A stretch of 37,141 nucleotides of DNA from Candidatus Contendibacter sp. (lineage in GTDB: Bacteria > Pseudomonadota > Gammaproteobacteria > Competibacterales > Competibacteraceae), in contig JAJHPN010000148.1 of NCBI GenBank assembly GCA_020890855.1, positions 1 to 37,141 on the forward strand, given 5' to 3'. A program made the position numbers and the translations under genes. The first letter of the stretch is position 1. Each line of letters starts with the position of its first letter. The notes beneath the pieces were generated by a model, which ran no database searches, had not been told where the DNA came from, and saw only the letters and a program-made list of their open reading frames with translations. This document shows positions 20,027 to 29,440 of this stretch, piece after piece.

Positions 20027-20455
20027 ATGAATTGGCCTGACCGCCTGGCGATAGCGGCCATCGCGGTTTATCAGCGTTATTTGTCGCCGTATAAGGGCTT
20101 TTGCTGCGCCCACCGCGTCCGGCATGGCGGCCCGTCCTGTTCCGAATATGCCCGTCAAATAATTCTGAGCGCCGGTTGGCGGCGGAGTCTGGCGGCGTTT
20201 CAGGAGCGGCTGCGGGCGTGCCGGGCGGCGGCCATCCAGTCGGCTGCCGATCAAGATGAGCAACAGCGCAAGAAGCGGCGGCGCGATGCGGTGCTGGACT
20301 GCTTGCCCGACGCCTGTCCGATTTTCCCCGACGCCTGTCCCGACCGTTGCGATAGTGGGTGTATCCCGGATTTCTGCGGGCGGATGAGCGGGTGGAGGTT
20401 GAGCCGTTCCAAACCCTGCGTCTGCCAAGCCGGTGTTGGGCCTGGCAAAGAGTGA
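20027..20455 (+). CDS. YidD-like membrane protein insertion factor with Cys-rich tail
   Basis: The first 55 residues match the YidD family: AIAAIAVYQRYLSPYKGF, then CCAHRVRHGGPSCSEYARQ, with the conserved Cys before SEYA. YidD assists membrane protein insertion by YidC, and it is normally next to rnpA and yidC, not here. After an Arg/Gln-rich helix (60-88) comes a Cys/Asp-rich stretch (about 90-118: DCLPDACP, FPDACPDRCDSGC, DFC). I have seen comparable Cys-tailed variants in gammaproteobacteria but cannot name them. No clear ribosome site is visible. Function is inferred only from the N-terminal domain. Confidence 0.75.
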   Translation: MNWPDRLAIAAIAVYQRYLSPYKGFCCAHRVRHGGPSCSEYARQIILSAGWRRSLAAFQERLRACRAAAIQSAADQDEQQRKKRRRDAVLDCLPDACPIFPDACPDRCDSGCIPDFCGRMSGWRLSRSKPCVCQAGVGPGKE

Positions 20456-20475
20456 AACAGATTTGAGTAATCAAT

Positions 20476-21129
20476 ATGAAAGTTGTGCAAAGCTGGGATG
20501 ATGGCGTTGTCGATGATGCCCGGCTCACCGATCTGTTGCGCCGGTATCGGGCGACTGCGACCTTCAACCTCAACCCTGGCCTGCATCAACCGCAACGCTC
20601 ATTCAGTTGGCGCTATGGCGACAAGGAGGTCTGGCGATGGGGGCAGGATGAACTCGTTGCGGTCTACGCCGGGTTTGAAATTGCCAACCATTCCCTGACC
20701 CATGCCTTTCTGCCCGATTTATCGCCAGTGGATTTGCGGCGGGAGGTGCATGAGAGCCGGCTGATCTTGCAGGAGTGGTTTCGCCAGCCGGTGCGGGGAT
20801 TTTGCTATCCATTCGGCGGGTTTAATGCGGCGGTGAAAGAGGCCATTCACGTTGCTGGTCACTGTTACGCGCGCACAGTTAGCGAACTGGATCCGGTTTT
20901 CCCGCCAGCCGATCCGCTGGAATTTGGCGCTCATTGCCGGTTTGCCGATCCGGACTTCTGGAACCGTTATCAATCCGTCAGGGCGGCCAGTGGGGTGTTT
21001 TTTTTCTGGGGCCACAGTTACGAGTTGATCAGTGAGGCGATGTGGGCAGACCTGGAAGAGAAAATCGCCCGCATCAGCGCTGATCCGGACGCCGAATGGG
21101 TCAATATTGAAACCCTGTTTAGTGAATAA
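20476..21129 (+). CDS. Polysaccharide deacetylase-family protein
   Basis: The 217-residue product has the NodB-fold metal triad: the Asp pair in SWDDG (D8, D9) and H72/H76 in ANHSLTHAF. GFCYPFGGFN at 108-117 corresponds to motif 3, and FFFWGHSYEL near the C-terminus supplies the late His. There is no signal peptide, so it should be cytosolic. The family removes acetyl groups from N-acetylated sugars, and some members act on other amides or sugars. It starts 20 bases after the YidD-like gene and precedes the polyamine genes by about 100 bases, so its link to them is only positional. Confidence 0.87.
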   Translation: MKVVQSWDDGVVDDARLTDLLRRYRATATFNLNPGLHQPQRSFSWRYGDKEVWRWGQDELVAVYAGFEIANHSLTHAFLPDLSPVDLRREVHESRLILQEWFRQPVRGFCYPFGGFNAAVKEAIHVAGHCYARTVSELDPVFPPADPLEFGAHCRFADPDFWNRYQSVRAASGVFFFWGHSYELISEAMWADLEEKIARISADPDAEWVNIETLFSE

Positions 21130-21162
21130 GCCAGCCAGAATTTGAATAATATTCATGGACTG

Positions 21163-21191
21163 TTGAGTCATAGATAAAACGCTGTTACTCT
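21163..21191 (+). promoter_or_regulatory. Candidate promoter for the polyamine genes
   Basis: TTGAGT (21163-21168) and TACTCT (21186-21191) lie 17 bases apart in an AT-rich gap before nspC. The -10 is poor, so this is a weak prediction. Confidence 0.25.
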
Positions 21192-21233
21192 TATTAGTTG
21201 TGTACTTCAAAATTTATGGAGCATCAATAGCCA

Positions 21234-22340
21234 ATGAAAAAATTAACTACCCCTTATTATCTGATCGATGAAATAAAATTGCAAAGAAACTTGCAGATAA
21301 TCGAGCGGGTCCGCCAAGCTTCCGGAGTTAAAGTTGTGCTGGCGCTGAAATGCTTTTCAACGTGGTGTGTATTTGATTTGATGCGGTCATCTCTGGATGG
21401 GACCACCAGCAGTTCGCTGTTTGAAGCCCGGTTGGGACGCGAAGAATTTGGCAAAGAGGTTCATGCCTACAGCGTAGGCTTCTCAAAAAGTGACATTCAG
21501 TCCGTTCGCAAATTTGCCGATAAAGTGATTTTTAATTCGCTCTCCCAGTTGAGGATGTATCAGTCTGAAGTTAAAGGTATTGAAGTCGGATTGCGGATTA
21601 ATCCCGGTATCAGCTATTCCCATTTTGATCTGGCCAATCCAGCCAGACGGTATTCAAGACTGGGTGCTTCCAACCCGGATGAGATCATGAAGTCATCTGC
21701 CCTGTTTAGTGGAGTCATGTTCCATTTTAACTGTGAAAATGACGATGTTGAGAATATCTGTGCAGCGATTGATGTTATCAGTGAAAATTATGGAAGTCTG
21801 CTGGAAAAAATGCAATGGGTCAGTCTCGGCGGCGGTCTTTACTTCACCAAAAATGGCTATCCGCTGGATCGATTCTGTCAAAAATTAAAGAGTTTTAGTG
21901 AAAAATTTGGCATTCAGGTTTATCTGGAGCCAGGTGAAGCCGCCATTACTGATTGTGCGGAATTGGTGACTACCGTTCTCGATGTCATTCATAATGAAAT
22001 GGATGTGGCGATTGTCGATGCCTCAGTAGAAGCGCACATGCTGGATCATTTGATTTATCAAACAACCGCCAGAATTGCTGCGCCGGAATCTGGACCCTAC
22101 CCGGTCATTATTGCGGGACGAACCTGTCTGGCGGGCGATGTCTTTGGCGAATATGCACTGAGTGCCCGACTGGAACCCGGCAGTGAAATTCGGATTGCTG
22201 ACGCGGCTGGGTACACGATGGTCAAGAAAAACTGGTTTAACGGTTTGCCGATGCCGGCTATTGTGGTCCAGCGATTGGATGGGCGCATCGAGATCGTCAA
22301 AACATTCAAGTACCAGGATTTTAAACGCAGTCTTTCGTAA
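21234..22340 (+). CDS. nspC: Carboxynorspermidine decarboxylase
   Basis: PLP enzyme of alanine-racemase fold that decarboxylates carboxynorspermidine and carboxyspermidine to norspermidine and spermidine. The 368-residue product has the family hallmarks: VVLALKCFSTW with the PLP lysine K39, HFNCEN, VSLGGGLYFTK, LEPGEAA and the C-terminal VDASVEAHMLDHL. The gene is visibly more AT-rich than its neighbours (many AAA, ATT, TTT codons). A GGAG lies about 12 bases before the ATG. Eleven bases separate it from the synthase gene, so the two form an operon. Confidence 0.93.
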   Translation: MKKLTTPYYLIDEIKLQRNLQIIERVRQASGVKVVLALKCFSTWCVFDLMRSSLDGTTSSSLFEARLGREEFGKEVHAYSVGFSKSDIQSVRKFADKVIFNSLSQLRMYQSEVKGIEVGLRINPGISYSHFDLANPARRYSRLGASNPDEIMKSSALFSGVMFHFNCENDDVENICAAIDVISENYGSLLEKMQWVSLGGGLYFTKNGYPLDRFCQKLKSFSEKFGIQVYLEPGEAAITDCAELVTTVLDVIHNEMDVAIVDASVEAHMLDHLIYQTTARIAAPESGPYPVIIAGRTCLAGDVFGEYALSARLEPGSEIRIADAAGYTMVKKNWFNGLPMPAIVVQRLDGRIEIVKTFKYQDFKRSLS

Positions 22341-22351
22341 GTGATGGGGAA

Positions 22352-23710
22352 ATGAACATGAAGAAAAACGTGCTGATTATCGGCGCGGGCGGGGTCGCCC
22401 ATGTCGCTGCGCATAAAGCGGCGATGAATAACACCGTGCTAGGCGATTTGTGCATTGCCTCACGGACGCTGGCCAAATGCGATGAAATTATTGAAAGTAT
22501 CAAGCGCAAAGGGCATATCCAGAATCCTGCTCATCGGCTCTATTCGCGTCAGATCGATGCTCTCGATATTCCCGCGACGATTCGGCTGATCAAAGAAACT
22601 GAATCCGAAATCGTGGTTAATCTAGGTAATGCTTTTATTAATATGTCAGTGTTGGAAGCTTGCCTGGAAACCGGGGCGGTGTATATCGACACGGCGATTC
22701 ATGAGGAGCCGGACAAGGTTTGTGAAACCCCACCGTGGTACGCCAATTATGAATGGAAGCGTAAGGATCGCTGTGCTGAAAAGGGACTAACCGCCATTTT
22801 GGGCGCCGGGTTTGATCCGGGTGTGGTGAACGCCTACTGCGCCCTGGCGGTAAAACGCTATTTCGATCAGATCGATACTATTGATATTCTGGATGTTAAT
22901 GCGGGCAGTCACGGCAAGTATTTCGCCACTAATTTCGATCCGGAAATCAATTTCCGTGAGTTTATCAAGGTCTGGACCTGGATTGACCGGCAGTGGCAAG
23001 AATATCCAACCCACTCGGTCAAGCGCATCTATGATTTTCCGGTCGTTGGTCGTTGCCCAATCTACCTGAATGGGCATGATGAATTACACTCGCTTTCAAA
23101 AAACATTGATGCCAACAGCATCCGGTTCTGGATGGGGTTTGGGGATCATTACATCAATGTATTCACTGTCTTGCGCACGCTGGGATTTTTGTCGCATTTG
23201 CCGGTCACGCTCACGACCGGACAGGAAGTCGTCCCGCTCAAAGTCGTCAAGGCGCTGTTGCCGGACCCACAAACCCTCGCCCCTGGTTATACCGGCAAGA
23301 CCTGTATTGGCAACTTCGTTAAGGGTCGGAAAGATGGGCGGCAGCGCGAACTGTTCATTTACCAGGTTTCGGATCATCATCAATGTTTTGAAGAAGTGGA
23401 GTCGCAGGGCATCAGTTACACCGCCGGCGTTCCGCCAGTAGCGGCGGCCATGCTGGTCGCACAAGGGGTGTGGGATCCGAAAACCATGGTCAATGTCGAA
23501 GAACTGGATCCAGAGCCGTTTATCGCCCTTCTGGACCAGATGGGTCTGCCTACCGAAATTAAGGAGATCGAGCCAGGCGGCAAGGATTCATTCAACGGTG
23601 CGGTTCGGGCGTTGGAGCAGGAACTGGCGGAATCAACCGCAACGGTTACGGTTTCAGCCGCTAATCCGCTGATTGCCTTGGCCCCCAGACCGGCCCGTTC
23701 GCCTCAGTAA
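22352..23710 (+). CDS. Carboxynorspermidine synthase (saccharopine dehydrogenase-like)
   Basis: NADPH-dependent enzyme that condenses aspartate semialdehyde with putrescine or diaminopropane to give carboxyspermidine or carboxynorspermidine. The 452-residue product has an N-terminal Rossmann motif (VLIIGAGGVAHVAAHKAA), VVNLGNAFINMSVLEACLETG and GAGFDPGVVNAYCA, as in the Lys1-like/CANSDH family. The last 35 residues are Ala/Thr/Pro rich and look family-external. Adjacent nspC makes the polyamine role much more likely than lysine metabolism. ATG codons at 22352 and 22358 are both possible; GGGGAAATGAAC gives a GGGG ribosome site before the first. Confidence 0.92.
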   Translation: MNMKKNVLIIGAGGVAHVAAHKAAMNNTVLGDLCIASRTLAKCDEIIESIKRKGHIQNPAHRLYSRQIDALDIPATIRLIKETESEIVVNLGNAFINMSVLEACLETGAVYIDTAIHEEPDKVCETPPWYANYEWKRKDRCAEKGLTAILGAGFDPGVVNAYCALAVKRYFDQIDTIDILDVNAGSHGKYFATNFDPEINFREFIKVWTWIDRQWQEYPTHSVKRIYDFPVVGRCPIYLNGHDELHSLSKNIDANSIRFWMGFGDHYINVFTVLRTLGFLSHLPVTLTTGQEVVPLKVVKALLPDPQTLAPGYTGKTCIGNFVKGRKDGRQRELFIYQVSDHHQCFEEVESQGISYTAGVPPVAAAMLVAQGVWDPKTMVNVEELDPEPFIALLDQMGLPTEIKEIEPGGKDSFNGAVRALEQELAESTATVTVSAANPLIALAPRPARSPQ

Positions 23711-23768
23711 CCAACAATTAGTAACGCTTGGGAAAAGTGCGGAAAGCAAAGCGGGATCAAGATAGACA

Positions 23769-23798
23769 GGCAGGAACAATCGAATGAGTGTTCCTGCC
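23769..23798 (+). promoter_or_regulatory. Perfect hairpin between carboxynorspermidine synthase and decarboxylase genes
   Basis: GGCAGGAACA (23769-23778) and TGTTCCTGCC (23789-23798) form a 10-bp perfect stem with a 10-base loop, in the 124-base gap. There is no real T-run (GTCTTTA follows). It may be an attenuator, an RNA processing site or an operator controlling the decarboxylase. Confidence 0.5.
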
Positions 23799-23834
23799 GT
23801 AGCGTCTTTAGTCAGGCTATGAAGGAAAATACCG

Positions 23835-24989
23835 ATGCACCGTGATTACTATTCCGCCATTGAATGGGAAAAAATTATCGCTTTTTCCCGGTCGCGGGAG
23901 ACGCCATTTTTAATCGTGCTACTGGACATGATTCAGGACAAATTCGGGCAATTCCGCGCTGGTTTTCCTGATGCTAAAATTTATTATGCAGTCAAGGCTA
24001 ATCCGGGTCTTGAAGTGCTGGGTTTATTGCGAGATTTGGGTTCGTATTTTGATATTGCTTCAATCTATGAGCTGGATAAAGTACTGAGCCTCGGCGTGTC
24101 GCCTGACCGCATCAGTTTCGGTAATACCATCAAAAAAGCCAGGCACATCGGCGCAGCCTATGATAAAGGGGTCAGGCTTTTTGCCAGTGATTGTGAGGCG
24201 GACATTCGCAATCTCGCCCAAGAGGCTCCCGGTTCGCGGGTGTTCTTCCGTATTCTGATGGACGCCGTTACTTCGGACTCCGATTGGCCCTTGTCGCGCA
24301 AATTTGGTTGTCAACCCCGCATGCTGACCGATTTGGCGTTATTAGCGGCCGATTTGGGACTGGACCCTTATGGCGTCTCATTTCATGTCGGTTCACAACA
24401 GCGGGAAATCCCGGCTTGGGATGCGGCCATTGCTCAAGCCCGTTCTCTGTTTGATCGGTTGGATAGAGAACAGGTTCGATTCAAGGCGATGAATATGGGG
24501 GGCGGTTTTCCAGCCGATTATCTGGTTAAAACCAATCCACTGGCGGTGTACGCTGAAGAAATCAACCGTTATCTCGGTTTGCATTTCGGCGGTGCGATTC
24601 CAGAACTCTATCTGGAGCCGGGCCGTGGTCTGGTGGGCGAGGCCGGCATATTGGTGAGCGAAGTGGTGTCGGTCGCCAAAAAATCGAAAACCGATTTGAA
24701 ACGCTGGGTTTATACCGATGTCGGCATTTTTAATGGATTAATGGAAACCCTGGGCGAGTCGATCAAGTATCCAGCGTATACCGAAAAAACCGGGCTAACC
24801 GGTGATGTGATTCTGGCAGGCCCGACTTGCGACAGTCTGGATATCATGTATGAGCATTTTAAGTACCAACTGCCGCTATCGCTGGAAAGCGGCGACCGAA
24901 TTTACTGGCTCTCGGCGGGCGCTTATACCGCTTCCTATAGCGCGATTGAATTCAATGGCTTTCCGCCATTGAAGACCTATTATTTATAG
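23835..24989 (+). CDS. Ornithine/lysine decarboxylase, fold III
   Basis: PLP decarboxylase of alanine-racemase fold making putrescine (or cadaverine). The 384-residue product has the PLP lysine K54 in YYAVKANP, HVGSQ at 184-188, MGGGFP at 221-226, EPGRG at 261-265 and the catalytic GPTCDSLD with C332 and D333. The 384-residue length and the motifs fit bacterial ODC/LDC of this fold. Substrate specificity between ornithine and lysine cannot be read from the sequence. With nspC and the carboxynorspermidine synthase it gives a complete ornithine-to-spermidine set. GAAGGAAAA precedes the ATG. Its 3' end faces metH with 14 bases between. Confidence 0.9.
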   Translation: MHRDYYSAIEWEKIIAFSRSRETPFLIVLLDMIQDKFGQFRAGFPDAKIYYAVKANPGLEVLGLLRDLGSYFDIASIYELDKVLSLGVSPDRISFGNTIKKARHIGAAYDKGVRLFASDCEADIRNLAQEAPGSRVFFRILMDAVTSDSDWPLSRKFGCQPRMLTDLALLAADLGLDPYGVSFHVGSQQREIPAWDAAIAQARSLFDRLDREQVRFKAMNMGGGFPADYLVKTNPLAVYAEEINRYLGLHFGGAIPELYLEPGRGLVGEAGILVSEVVSVAKKSKTDLKRWVYTDVGIFNGLMETLGESIKYPAYTEKTGLTGDVILAGPTCDSLDIMYEHFKYQLPLSLESGDRIYWLSAGAYTASYSAIEFNGFPPLKTYYL

Positions 24990-25003
24990 CCGGTCACGGG
25001 CCG

Positions 25004-28000
25004 CTATTCACCTGGTTCCCCGGCCTCATAGCCGAGATTAGGCGCGAGCCACTTTTCTGCTTCCGCCAGGGTCCAGCCTTTGCGCCGGGCGTAATCGGCA
25101 ACCTGATCGCGATCCAGCTTGCCGACGCCAAAATAGCGCGCTTCGGGGTGGCTGAAATACCAGCCGCTCACCGCCGCCGTTGGCGTCATCGCGAAATTGC
25201 CGGTCAGGTAAATTCCGGCATTACGTTCCACCTCCAGCAATTGCCAGAGCAGACCTTTTTCGGTGTGATCGGGACAAGCCGGATAACCCGGGGCTGGACG
25301 AATCCCGCGATAGTTTTCGGCGATTAAATCATCATTGCCCAGTGTTTCATCGGCGGCGTAGCCCCAGAACTCTTGACGCACTCGTTCATGCAGGCGCTCG
25401 GCAAACGCCTCCGCCAAGCGGTCAGCCAGCGCCTTGAGCAGAATAGCGCTGTAGTCGTCGTGATCCCGCTCAAAAGCCATCACCCGTTCTTCAATGCCAA
25501 TGCCGGTAGTGACAGCGAATCCGCCCAGATAATCAGCCACGCCCGAGTCACTGGGCGCAACCCAGTCAGCCAGGCAGCGATGTGATTTTCCGGCGGGTTT
25601 TGGCGCTTGCTGACGCAAGTGGTGCAACGTCATTAATCGCTGTTCCCGACGATCATCCATATAAAGCGTAATGTCGTCATCGCCGCTGCGGTTGGCGGCA
25701 AAAAAGCCAATTACTGCCCGCGCTTTCAGCCAATGTTCGCTAATAATTTTATTCAGCATGACTTGCGCGTCATTGAATAAATGCTGGGCAGTTTCTCCGC
25801 TTTGTGGATCAGAAAAGATCGCCGGATAGCGTCCGCGTAATTCCCACGCCTGAAAGAATGGCGTCCAGTCAATATACTCCACTAATTCCGCCAGTGGATA
25901 ATCATCCAGCGCATGAACGCCTAGAAAACCCGGTTTAGGCGGCAGATATTGATTCCAGTCGCATGGAGTCCGATTAGCGCGAACCTGCGCCAGTGGCGAC
26001 AGCGGATCGCGTCCACGCCGGTGAGCATGTTGCTCACGCTTCACCACGTAATCCTGCTTGGTGCGCGCAATAAAATCGGCTTTTGAATCAGCTCCGATCA
26101 GGTTTTGCGCCACGCCAACCGCCCGTGAGGCATCCTTGACGTAGACCACCGGGCCGGGATAGTGCGGATCAATTTTGACTGCGGTATGCATCGCTGAAGT
26201 TGTTGCGCCGCCAATCAATAATGGAATGGTGAAACCCTGGCGCTTCATTTCTTTGGCGACATTCACCATCTCATCCAACGATGGGGTAATCAGTCCGGAC
26301 AGGCCAATCATATCGGCCTGATGCGCCTGGGCGGCGTCCAAAATTTTTTGCGCCGGCGTCATCACGCCCAGATCAATCACCTCGAAGTTATTGCATTGGA
26401 GAACGACGCTGACAATGTTTTTGCCAATATCATGAACGTCGCCCTTTACCGTCGCTAGTACCATGCGGCCATTTGTGCGGCGTTGCTTGCCAGCCTGTTG
26501 TTCAGTAATAAATGGAATCAGCCACGCCACTGATTTTTTCATGACGCGGGCTGATTTGACGACTTGCGGTAAAAACATCTTGCCGGCCCCAAATAAATCG
26601 CCCACCACATTCATGCCATCCATCAATGGCCCTTCAATCACTTGCAATGGCCGTTCAAACTGCTGGCGGGCTTCCTCGGTGTCCGCTTCGATAAATTCAT
26701 CAATGCCTTTAATCAGCGCGTGTTCCAGCCGTTTTACGACCGGCCAGGACCGCCATTCTGCGCTCTCGCTCTTGGCGCTTTTCCCCGTCGGCGCGGAAGC
26801 ATCTTCCCGGTAGCGATCCACAATTTCCAGTAACCGTTCGGTGGCGTCGGGACGACGATCCAGAAGGACATCTTCGACCCGTTCTCGCAGTTCAGTCGGA
26901 ATTTCCTCATAAATCGCCAATTGACCGGCGTTGACAATACCCATCGTCATGCCGGCGTGAATCGCGTGATACAGAAAGACCGAATGTAGCGCCTCCCGCA
27001 CCGGATTATTGCCCCGGAATGAGAAAGAGACATTGGAGACGCCGCCGGAAATCAGCGCATAAGGCAGTTCCCGTTTAATCCGCCGGGTGGCGGCAATAAA
27101 GTCCATCGCGTAGTGATTATGTTCCTCAATGCCCGTAGCGACGGCGAAGATATTGGGATCAAAAATAATATCCTGGGGCGGAAAATCAAGCTGCTCGGTC
27201 AGAATCCGATAAGCCCGCTGGCAAATGGCGAACTTGCGATCTTCAGTATCGGCTTGCCCTTGTTCATCAAAGGCCATCACAATCGCGGCGGCGCCATAAG
27301 CGCGAACCAGTCGGGCCTGTCGGATAAATGCCGCTTCGCCTTCTTTCAAACTGATCGAGTTGACGATGGGTTTGCCCTGTACGCACTTGAGGCCCGCTTC
27401 CAGGATTTCCCACCGCGATGAATCCAGCATGACCGGCACGCGGCTAATATCCGGTTCCGCGGCGATCAGATGAAGGAAAGTCACCATTGCTTCCTGCGAA
27501 TCGAGCATTCCCTCATCCATGTTAATGTCTATCAGTTGCGCCCCGTTTTCGACCTGTTGCCGGGCAATCTCCAGCGCCGCGTTGTAATTACCGGCTTTAA
27601 TCAACCGCTTGAACACCGCCGATCCTGTGACATTGGCGCGTTCGCCGACATTGATAAAGCCGAGCGGCGGGCCGATATTCAGCGGTTCCAGGCCCGCCAG
27701 TCGGCAGCGCGGTTCAATCACTGGAATGGGTCGCGATGGCAAATCCTTGACGGCTTCGGCAATGGCGCGGATATGCGCCGGCGTCGTGCCACAGCAACCG
27801 CCAACGATATTTAGCAACCCGCTTTCGGCGAATTCGCGAATGACCGCCGCCATGTGTTCCGGGGTTTCATCGTATTCGCCAAAGGCATTGGGCAAGCCGG
27901 CATTGGGATGGGCTGAAACGGCGGTATCGGCAATCCGGGCCAGTTCAGCCAGATAGGGGCGTAATTGAGTGGCTCCCAAGGCGCAATTCAAGCCGAATGA

Positions 28001-28720
28001 CCACGGGCGGATGTGTGACAGCGAGTTCCAGAACGCCTCAGTGGTCTGGCCGGACAGAGTTCGCCCGGAAGCGTCAGTGATGGTTCCAGAGATCATGACC
28101 GGCAATTTTTGTCCGGTTTGTGCAAAAAATTGCTGAATGGCGAACAAGGCCGCTTTGGCGTTAAGCGTGTCAAAAATGGTTTCAACCAGCAGCAGATCAG
28201 CGCCACCCTCAACCAGTCCCTGAATCGCCTCAGTATAAGCAACCACTAGATCATCAAAGCTGACATTGCGAAAACCGGGATTATTGACATCGGGGGACAG
28301 GCTGGCGGTTCGGTTGGTCGGGCCGAGAATACCGGCTACAAAACGAGGATGATCTCCAGTATGGTATTGACCAGCCACACTGCGGGCTAATTGGGCGGCG
28401 GTCCGATTTAATTCAAAGGCAAACTGCTCCATGCCGTAGTCACGCAGGGCGATGACTGTGGAATTAAACGTGTTGGTTTCAATAATATCGGCGCCGGCGT
28501 CAAGATAGGCCGCATGAATCTCGCGGATGATCGCCGGTTGCGTCAACGTCAGCAGATCATTATTGCCCTTGAGGTCGCTAGGCCAATCATGGAAGCGTTC
28601 GCCCCGATAATCGCTTTCCTGCAACGAGTAACTTTGAATCATGGTGCCCATCGCTCCATCCAGAATCAGGATGCGGCGAGTCATTAGTTCGGATAATTCA
28701 GCAGTGCGATCGATGATCAT
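25004..28720 (-). CDS. metH: Cobalamin-dependent methionine synthase
   Basis: Transfers the methyl group from methyltetrahydrofolate to homocysteine through cobalamin. The product from this start has 1238 residues (E. coli 1227). The homocysteine domain has zinc ligands C246 (GLNCALG), C309 and C310 (GGCCGTTP). A pterin-binding domain follows (about 350-620), then the cobalamin cap and domain with DVHDIG, where H763 is the axial ligand, and the C-terminal activation domain with [16 protein letters not shown] chose the ATG of MIIDRTAEL; the frame is open upstream to 28801 without support. Only 99 bases lie before the start, too short for a cobalamin riboswitch. It follows the two-component genes on the same strand. 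Confidence 0.97.
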   Translation of the reverse strand: MIIDRTAELSELMTRRILILDGAMGTMIQSYSLQESDYRGERFHDWPSDLKGNNDLLTLTQPAIIREIHAAYLDAGADIIETNTFNSTVIALRDYGMEQFAFELNRTAAQLARSVAGQYHTGDHPRFVAGILGPTNRTASLSPDVNNPGFRNVSFDDLVVAYTEAIQGLVEGGADLLLVETIFDTLNAKAALFAIQQFFAQTGQKLPVMISGTITDASGRTLSGQTTEAFWNSLSHIRPWSFGLNCALGATQLRPYLAELARIADTAVSAHPNAGLPNAFGEYDETPEHMAAVIREFAESGLLNIVGGCCGTTPAHIRAIAEAVKDLPSRPIPVIEPRCRLAGLEPLNIGPPLGFINVGERANVTGSAVFKRLIKAGNYNAALEIARQQVENGAQLIDINMDEGMLDSQEAMVTFLHLIAAEPDISRVPVMLDSSRWEILEAGLKCVQGKPIVNSISLKEGEAAFIRQARLVRAYGAAAIVMAFDEQGQADTEDRKFAICQRAYRILTEQLDFPPQDIIFDPNIFAVATGIEEHNHYAMDFIAATRRIKRELPYALISGGVSNVSFSFRGNNPVREALHSVFLYHAIHAGMTMGIVNAGQLAIYEEIPTELRERVEDVLLDRRPDATERLLEIVDRYREDASAPTGKSAKSESAEWRSWPVVKRLEHALIKGIDEFIEADTEEARQQFERPLQVIEGPLMDGMNVVGDLFGAGKMFLPQVVKSARVMKKSVAWLIPFITEQQAGKQRRTNGRMVLATVKGDVHDIGKNIVSVVLQCNNFEVIDLGVMTPAQKILDAAQAHQADMIGLSGLITPSLDEMVNVAKEMKRQGFTIPLLIGGATTSAMHTAVKIDPHYPGPVVYVKDASRAVGVAQNLIGADSKADFIARTKQDYVVKREQHAHRRGRDPLSPLAQVRANRTPCDWNQYLPPKPGFLGVHALDDYPLAELVEYIDWTPFFQAWELRGRYPAIFSDPQSGETAQHLFNDAQVMLNKIISEHWLKARAVIGFFAANRSGDDDITLYMDDRREQRLMTLHHLRQQAPKPAGKSHRCLADWVAPSDSGVADYLGGFAVTTGIGIEERVMAFERDHDDYSAILLKALADRLAEAFAERLHERVRQEFWGYAADETLGNDDLIAENYRGIRPAPGYPACPDHTEKGLLWQLLEVERNAGIYLTGNFAMTPTAAVSGWYFSHPEARYFGVGKLDRDQVADYARRKGWTLAEAEKWLAPNLGYEAGEPGE

Positions 28721-28819
28721 GAGCGACGGTATCCTGTCATTTTTTCTGTAAAACAGTGGCTTTAAGCGTGATTTGATATAGAAAAACCGGGCTTGACACA
28801 AGGCTTGTCAGGCGCTGCG

Positions 28820-29440
28820 CTACAGCGTCTCTTCGCCATCAACCAGCGCCAGCGTCCGGATCAGATCCGCAATGGACGACGCCTCCAGTTTTTCCATGAC
28901 GCGCCGTCGGTGAATTTCCACAGTGGAGATGCTGATGTCGAGTTCAGCGGCGATGGTTTTGTTGTACTGACCGTTCGCTACCCGCTCCAGCACTTCCCGC
29001 TCACGGGGCGATAACCGCGCCAACCGCGCCGCCGCGGCATCGCGCTGCGCCTGGCGGCAACGATCCTGGGTATCGAGCGCCAGCGCCTCGCGGACTCGGG
29101 TCAGCAGCAGTTCACCCGGAAAGGGTTTTTCGATGAAATCGAGGGCGCCCGCTTTCATGGCTCTGATCGCCATCGGCACATCGCCGTGGCCGGTCATAAA
29201 AATGATGGGCATCCGATGCCCCTCGGCGCAGAGCTTTTTTTGTAAATCCAGACCGCTCATCTGCGGCATCCGCACATCCAGCACCAGACAACCCGGCCGG
29301 CGAACCGCGTCCGCGGCGAGAAAGTCGGCAGCGCTGGGGAATGCTTCCACCGCCAGCCCACTGGCGCGCAGCAGCAGGCCGACGGCGTCGCGCACCGCCG
29401 GATCATCGTCTACCAGGAACACCGTTGATAACTCACTCAT
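28820..29440 (-). CDS. FixJ-type response regulator
   Basis: The 206-residue product has a receiver domain (D11, D12, phosphoacceptor D55, T83, K105) and a C-terminal LuxR-type helix-turn-helix (about 138-200: LSPREREVLERVANGQYNKTIAAELDISISTVEIHRRRVMEKL), the FixJ/TtrR/NarL-like layout. The start ATG lies inside the end of the kinase gene (ATGAGTGA, 8-base overlap), so the two are translationally coupled. A second possible start is 15 bases upstream (MDVICMSEL). Its targets are unknown; copA and the upstream genes are reasonable guesses. Confidence 0.93.
   Translation of the reverse strand: MSELSTVFLVDDDPAVRDAVGLLLRASGLAVEAFPSAADFLAADAVRRPGCLVLDVRMPQMSGLDLQKKLCAEGHRMPIIFMTGHGDVPMAIRAMKAGALDFIEKPFPGELLLTRVREALALDTQDRCRQAQRDAAAARLARLSPREREVLERVANGQYNKTIAAELDISISTVEIHRRRVMEKLEASSIADLIRTLALVDGEETL

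Noticed and set aside
28721-28819. Cobalamin riboswitch before metH
   Set aside because: The 99-base gap is too short for the roughly 180-base element, and no conserved B12-box-like bases are seen. An imperfect repeat near 28794-28810 has a bulge and no adjacent T-run.
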